Shown piece after piece: positions 5,370 to 8,292 of a DNA stretch of 8,292 bases; position 1 is the stretch's first letter; each line of letters starts with the position of its first letter. Under the pieces are notes generated by a model. That model ran no database searches and was not told where the DNA came from. It saw only the letters and a program-made list of their open reading frames with translations. A program made the position numbers and the translations under genes. Source of the DNA: DAOUMF01 sp034411955 (lineage in GTDB: Bacteria; Chloroflexota; Dehalococcoidia; SM23-28-2; RBG-16-64-32); NCBI GenBank assembly GCA_034411955.1, contig DAOUMF010000212.1, positions 1-8,292 on the forward strand. The letters are read 5' to 3'.

Positions 5370-6707
5370 TTGAGGCTCCCCGCCGCGGCCGCCCTCGTCG
5401 CGCTGCTGCTCCTCGCCGCATGCGGAGGCAGCTCGCCGGTGCCGACCCCCTCACCGTCGCCCATCACCACTCCCACGCCCAATGCCGTTCCCACCCCTGG
5501 GCTCGCCCCCTCGCCGACACCTCACGGTAGCTCCGACATCGGCCCTGTCCGATTCGATCCCGCCCGCGCCTTCGCCCACGTGGAGGCCCTGGCCGTGGAC
5601 ATCGGTTCCCGGCCCGCTGGCTCGAAGGCCGAGCGCCGGGCGGCCGTCTACCTGCGCGACCAGCTCCGCGGCTTCGGCTACGAGGCTGAGCTTCAGCCGT
5701 TCTCCTACGATGTCTTCGCTGACGCTGGTAGCAGCCTGGAGGTCATTTCGCCTCAGCCACTCTCCCCCGCCGTCTACGCCTTCGAACTCAGCGTCAGCGG
5801 AGTAGCGGAGGGGCAGCTCGTGGACGCCGGCATCGGCCGTCCCCAGGACTTCCCAGCCGACAGCGCCGGCAAGATCGCCCTGATGGGCAAGGGCGTCCTG
5901 TCCTTCTCGGATAAGGTGGACAACGCCGAGGCCGCCGGCGCCGCCGGCGTCATCGTCTATAATGACGAGCCGGGTCTGTTCAGCGGCAATCTCGCAAGGC
6001 CCTCGGCCATACCGGTACTCGCCATATCCCAGGAGGACGGCCAGGCTCTCCTGGCCACGGTCGGGGCGGGGCCGGTCTCTGCCCGCCTGGAGGTGAGGAC
6101 GGAGAGCGGCTCCCGCGATTCGCAGAACGTAGTCGCCCGGCCTCAGGAGGGTGAGTGCCGCCTGGTCGCAGGCGGCCACTACGACTCGGTTCCCGCGGGC
6201 CCCGGCGCCAACGACAACGCGTCCGGCACCGCCACCGTGGTGGAGATGGCCCGCGTGCTGGCTGCCGACGGGGAGTTCGATGACGTGTGCTTCCTGCTGT
6301 TCGGCGCTGAGGAGATCGGCCTCATCGGCAGCGCCCGCTTCGTGGACTCGCTCACCCCCACTGAAGAGGAGACGCTGGAGGCGATGCTCAACTTCGACAT
6401 GGTGGGCGTGGGAACGCAGTGGCTCCTCGCCGGCTCCCCCAGCATGACCGACCTCGCCGTCAGTGAGGCCGAGGAACAGGGTCTGGACTACGTCGTCGAC
6501 GATGCGCCGCTATCCGTCAGCGACCACGCTAGCTTCATCGACGCCGGCATCCCGGCGGTCTTCTTCCACAGCTTCTTCGCGGTCGTCTCCGATGACCCCA
6601 ACTACCACACGGCGGGGGACCGTGCGAAACACGTCCAGCCCACCCGCATGGCGGAGATCGCCGATCTGGCCCTGGCCGTCATCGACGATCTCCTGAGCAG
6701 CCGCTAG
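5370..6707 (+). CDS. M28-family metallopeptidase lipoprotein with PA domain
   Basis: A 445-residue, probably surface-anchored zinc aminopeptidase-type enzyme. Residues 1-18 form a lipoprotein signal ending in the lipobox LLAAC (lipidated Cys18). A Pro/Ser/Thr linker follows (~21-52). A PA (protease-associated) insert covers about 130-235. The M28 catalytic domain carries its expected metal-site residues: His270 (GGHYDS), Asp282 (GANDNASG), catalytic Glu314 with ligand Glu315 (FGAEEIG), Asp343 (NFDMVG) and His413 (NYHTAGD). The layout resembles secreted PA-containing aminopeptidases such as YwaD and the Streptomyces griseus enzyme; the exact substrate cannot be told. The frame is open upstream, but only the TTG at 5370 gives a proper signal peptide. 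Codons before it overlap the previous gene in another frame. No clear SD precedes the TTG, so it may depend on coupling to the gene ending 13 nt upstream. Confidence 0.93.
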   Translation: MRLPAAAALVALLLLAACGGSSPVPTPSPSPITTPTPNAVPTPGLAPSPTPHGSSDIGPVRFDPARAFAHVEALAVDIGSRPAGSKAERRAAVYLRDQLRGFGYEAELQPFSYDVFADAGSSLEVISPQPLSPAVYAFELSVSGVAEGQLVDAGIGRPQDFPADSAGKIALMGKGVLSFSDKVDNAEAAGAAGVIVYNDEPGLFSGNLARPSAIPVLAISQEDGQALLATVGAGPVSARLEVRTESGSRDSQNVVARPQEGECRLVAGGHYDSVPAGPGANDNASGTATVVEMARVLAADGEFDDVCFLLFGAEEIGLIGSARFVDSLTPTEEETLEAMLNFDMVGVGTQWLLAGSPSMTDLAVSEAEEQGLDYVVDDAPLSVSDHASFIDAGIPAVFFHSFFAVVSDDPNYHTAGDRAKHVQPTRMAEIADLALAVIDDLLSSR

Positions 6708-6712
6708 CCCGC

Positions 6713-6741
6713 TTGCCTCTCCTTTCCCGTTGCTGTACCAT
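6713..6741 (+). promoter_or_regulatory. Candidate internal promoter before the SH3 lipoprotein
   Basis: TTGCCT (6713-6718), a 17-bp spacer and TACCAT (6736-6741) match the consensus 4/6 at each hexamer. Start of transcription would be at about 6748-6749, on or next to an ATG at 6749, which would make the mRNA leaderless. The three nearby ATGs (6740, 6749, 6755) all lack an SD, which fits this reading. Confidence 0.35.
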
Positions 6742-7228
6742 GCGGCCGATGTCGATGACCACCCGAGGCCTTGCCCTCCCGCTGCTCGTCCTGGCCCTCG
6801 CCCTCCTGCTGGCGACGGCCTGCGGCGGCGATGGTGACGGCGGCGAACGCGTCGCCGGTCGCCTGACCGATCCCCGCTCCGTGCCCACCGCCACCCCCTG
6901 GTCCGAACCGCCGGAGCCTATCATCCTGGAGCCCGGCGCCCTGACCCCCATCGGTGAGGATGAGGGCGACGAAGACGGAGGGCAGCAGGAGCAGGGGGTA
7001 CAGGTCACGCCGGTCACCCCCTTCCAGGTCAGCTCTGAAGAGAGCAGCAATCTCCGGACGGGGCCCTCCACCGAGAGCGCCATAGCGGGGACTGTCAACG
7101 CCGGCGAGGAGAAAACGGTCATCGGGCAGGTCCCCGGCGAGGAGGTGGAGGCGGGCAACGACATCTGGTATCAACTCGATGACGAGACCTTCGTCTACTC
7201 CGGCGCCGTGGCGAAGGTCGAGGAGTAG
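6740..7228 (+). CDS. Lipoprotein with C-terminal bacterial SH3 (SH3b) domain
   Basis: A 162-residue exported protein. Residues 1-28 form a signal peptide with a long Leu/Ala core and the lipobox LATAC (Cys28). A Gly/Asp run follows, then a low-complexity linker rich in Pro, Thr, Glu and Asp (~40-98), including an acidic GEDEGDEDGG stretch. The C-terminal ~60 residues (97-157) fit an SH3b fold: the signature SSNLRTGPS, a central beta region, the conserved IWYQL, and a closing FVYSGAVA strand. SH3b domains often bind cell-wall or peptide ligands; no enzymatic domain is present. The start is ambiguous: ATGs at 6740, 6749 and 6755 all leave a usable signal peptide and none has an SD. The gene lies 32 nt after the M28 peptidase and shares its lipoprotein anchoring, so the two products probably meet at the outer face of the membrane. 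The binding target is unknown. Confidence 0.85.
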   Translation: MRPMSMTTRGLALPLLVLALALLLATACGGDGDGGERVAGRLTDPRSVPTATPWSEPPEPIILEPGALTPIGEDEGDEDGGQQEQGVQVTPVTPFQVSSEESSNLRTGPSTESAIAGTVNAGEEKTVIGQVPGEEVEAGNDIWYQLDDETFVYSGAVAKVEE

Positions 7229-7339
7229 GTCTCCTTCCTCAGTACAGGCGGCTGCTGGCCGGAAGCGAGAAGCATCCCGCCGCCTACCCCCGCTCGCCCT
7301 GGGCTCAGCCAGGAGCTGAAGATTCCCCACTGGAGAAGG

Positions 7340-7368
7340 TTGCTAATAGCAGGGCCGTATGATAACAT
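7340..7368 (+). promoter_or_regulatory. Candidate promoter of the acyl-CoA carboxylase gene
   Basis: TTGCTA (7340-7345), a 17-bp spacer and TAACAT (7363-7368) lie in the 194-nt gap before the carboxyltransferase gene. Each hexamer matches 4/6. Transcription would start near 7375, about 48 nt before the ATG. An overlapping TATGAT (7359-7364) is an alternative -10 but sits only 12 bp from this -35. The gap upstream of this site (7229-7339) holds only weak, widely spaced inverted repeats (for example AGGCGGC 7246-7252 with GCCGCCT 7279-7285) and no clear terminator. Confidence 0.4.
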
Positions 7369-7422
7369 CGGCCGAGCGATAGACTGCCGTTATCACGCCC
7401 CGCTTCACTTATAGCCCCCACG

Positions 7423-8292
7423 ATGACCATCGACGAGAAGAGCAGCGAACTGCAACGCCTCAAAGAACTGGCGAAGCTGGGAGGTGGCCAGGAGCGCATC
7501 GAGGCCCAGCACGCCCGCGGCAAGCTCACCGCCCGTGAGCGCCTGAACATCCTCCTAGACGAGGGCACGTTAGAGGAGTTGGACTCCCTGGTGACCCACC
7601 GCACCGCCGAGTTCGGCCTGGACAAACAGAAGTACTACGGCGACGCTGTCGTCACCGCCCACGGCAAGATTGACGGCCGGCCGGTCTACGTCTTCTCCCA
7701 GGACTTCACCGTCCTCGGCGGCTCCCTCTCCGAGGCCGTCGGCGAGAAGATCTGCAAGGTGATGGACATGGCCATGAAGAACGGCGCCCCCATCATCGGG
7801 CTCAACGACTCCGGCGGCGCCCGCATTCAGGAAGGCGTCGTCTCCCTGAGGGGCTACGGCGATATCTTCCTGCGCAATACCCTCGCCTCAGGTGTCGTAC
7901 CCCAGATCTCCGTCATCGTGGGGCCTTGCGCCGGTGGCGCCGTCTACTCTCCCGCCATCACCGACTTCACCTTCATGGTCGCAGGCACTTCTCAGATGTA
8001 CATCACTGGTCCTGACGTCGTCCGCGCGGTCACCCAGGATGAGGTTACGCACGAGGAACTGGGCGGGGCGCAGGTACACTCCACCAGGAGCGGCGTCGCC
8101 CACTTCGCCATCGAGGGCGAGGAGGAGTGCCTAGCCGAAGTGCGGCGCCTCCTGTCCTTTATCCCGTCCAACAACATGGAGGACCCTCCCTTATCCGAGC
8201 CGGTGGATGACCCTGAGCGCTGCTGTGATGACCTGGCCTCCATAGTCCCCGAGGACCCGACGAAGCCCTACGACATCCGCGAGGCCATCTAC
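7423..8292 (+). CDS. Biotin-dependent acyl-CoA carboxylase, carboxyltransferase (beta) subunit, 3' end outside window
   Basis: The frame runs from ATG 7423 to the window edge without a stop: 290 residues, a little over half of the roughly 510-530 usual for PccB-type subunits. The enzyme moves the carboxyl group from biotin to an acyl-CoA (propionyl-CoA or a relative), typically feeding propionate or branched-chain metabolism through methylmalonyl-CoA. The N-terminal helix and RGKLTARERLNILLDEGT are typical of the family. The first crotonase-fold half carries the oxyanion-hole motifs DSGGARIQEGVVSL (~129-142) and GPCAGGAVYSPA (~167-178), followed by YITGPDVVRAVTQDEVTHEE (~193-212) and LGGA. 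The residues that set acyl-chain preference lie in the missing C-terminal half. Propionyl-CoA carboxylase, a broader acyl-CoA carboxylase and methylmalonyl-CoA decarboxylase alpha therefore remain possible. No SD is visible before the ATG (CCCCCACG), although the start fits the family well. Confidence 0.95.
   Translation, partial: MTIDEKSSELQRLKELAKLGGGQERIEAQHARGKLTARERLNILLDEGTLEELDSLVTHRTAEFGLDKQKYYGDAVVTAHGKIDGRPVYVFSQDFTVLGGSLSEAVGEKICKVMDMAMKNGAPIIGLNDSGGARIQEGVVSLRGYGDIFLRNTLASGVVPQISVIVGPCAGGAVYSPAITDFTFMVAGTSQMYITGPDVVRAVTQDEVTHEELGGAQVHSTRSGVAHFAIEGEEECLAEVRRLLSFIPSNNMEDPPLSEPVDDPERCCDDLASIVPEDPTKPYDIREAIY

Noticed and set aside
4928..5494. Minus-strand open frame (188 codons) opposite the membrane protein and peptidase start
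   Set aside because: Shadow frame with no motif; the opposite strand has clear TM segments and a lipobox.
5430..5525. Pro/Ser/Thr repeat-like sequence considered as a tandem DNA repeat
   Set aside because: Irregular period with no exact unit; it is the flexible linker after the lipidated cysteine of the peptidase.
1..8292. CRISPR array, tRNA, rRNA, transposase or phage genes
   Set aside because: No direct-repeat array, no recognisable tRNA or rRNA sequence, and no mobile-element protein found on reading both strands by eye.

Overview
The window is high-GC DNA, roughly 65% by eye. The CDSs are short-spaced and strongly GC3-biased, and several starts are GTG or TTG or lack a clear Shine-Dalgarno (SD) sequence. 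The gene set is a cytoplasmic PAS/HisKA_3 kinase, a sigma-70 family factor, two Pro/Thr-rich lipoproteins, a 'LDRDIEDIL' small membrane protein and an acyl-CoA carboxyltransferase. This looks most like an environmental Chloroflexota genome (Dehalococcoidia-like). The assignment is inferred from protein style only, with Actinobacteriota-like lineages as the alternative. No mobile element, tRNA, rRNA or CRISPR array was seen.

Layout: (1) 3-512 (+) is the C-terminal part of an alpha/beta hydrolase cut by the window edge. It converges on a minus-strand regulatory block. (2) That block reads, in transcription order, nfo (endonuclease IV, 4781-3927), a histidine kinase fused to a NarL/FixJ response regulator (3749-1428), an 11-bp perfect terminator stem (1374-1349), an ECF-like sigma factor (1209-631), and a possible 51-codon small ORF (630-475) whose ATG touches the sigma stop codon. 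(3) From a divergent intergenic region (4782-4942) a plus-strand envelope cluster runs right: a two-TM small membrane protein (4943-5356), an M28 metallopeptidase lipoprotein (5370-6707) and an SH3b-domain lipoprotein (6740-7228). (4) After a short promoter-bearing gap, the beta (carboxyltransferase) subunit of a biotin-dependent acyl-CoA carboxylase starts at 7423 and runs off the window.

How the parts relate: the kinase-regulator and the sigma factor are both signalling or transcription proteins on one strand, but each appears to have its own promoter, with a terminator between them. The three envelope genes are close enough to be one transcript; two of them are predicted to be anchored outside the membrane. 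nfo and the carboxylase look like ordinary housekeeping genes.

The observation most worth a second look is the kinase-regulator gene. It is one uninterrupted reading frame, yet the junction holds the best SD+ATG in the window, placed exactly where a free-standing 229-residue response regulator would start. The gene may therefore make two products, or be a recent or artefactual fusion of a two-gene operon. I found no convincing wholly new system. No stretch over 300 bases lacks a gene.
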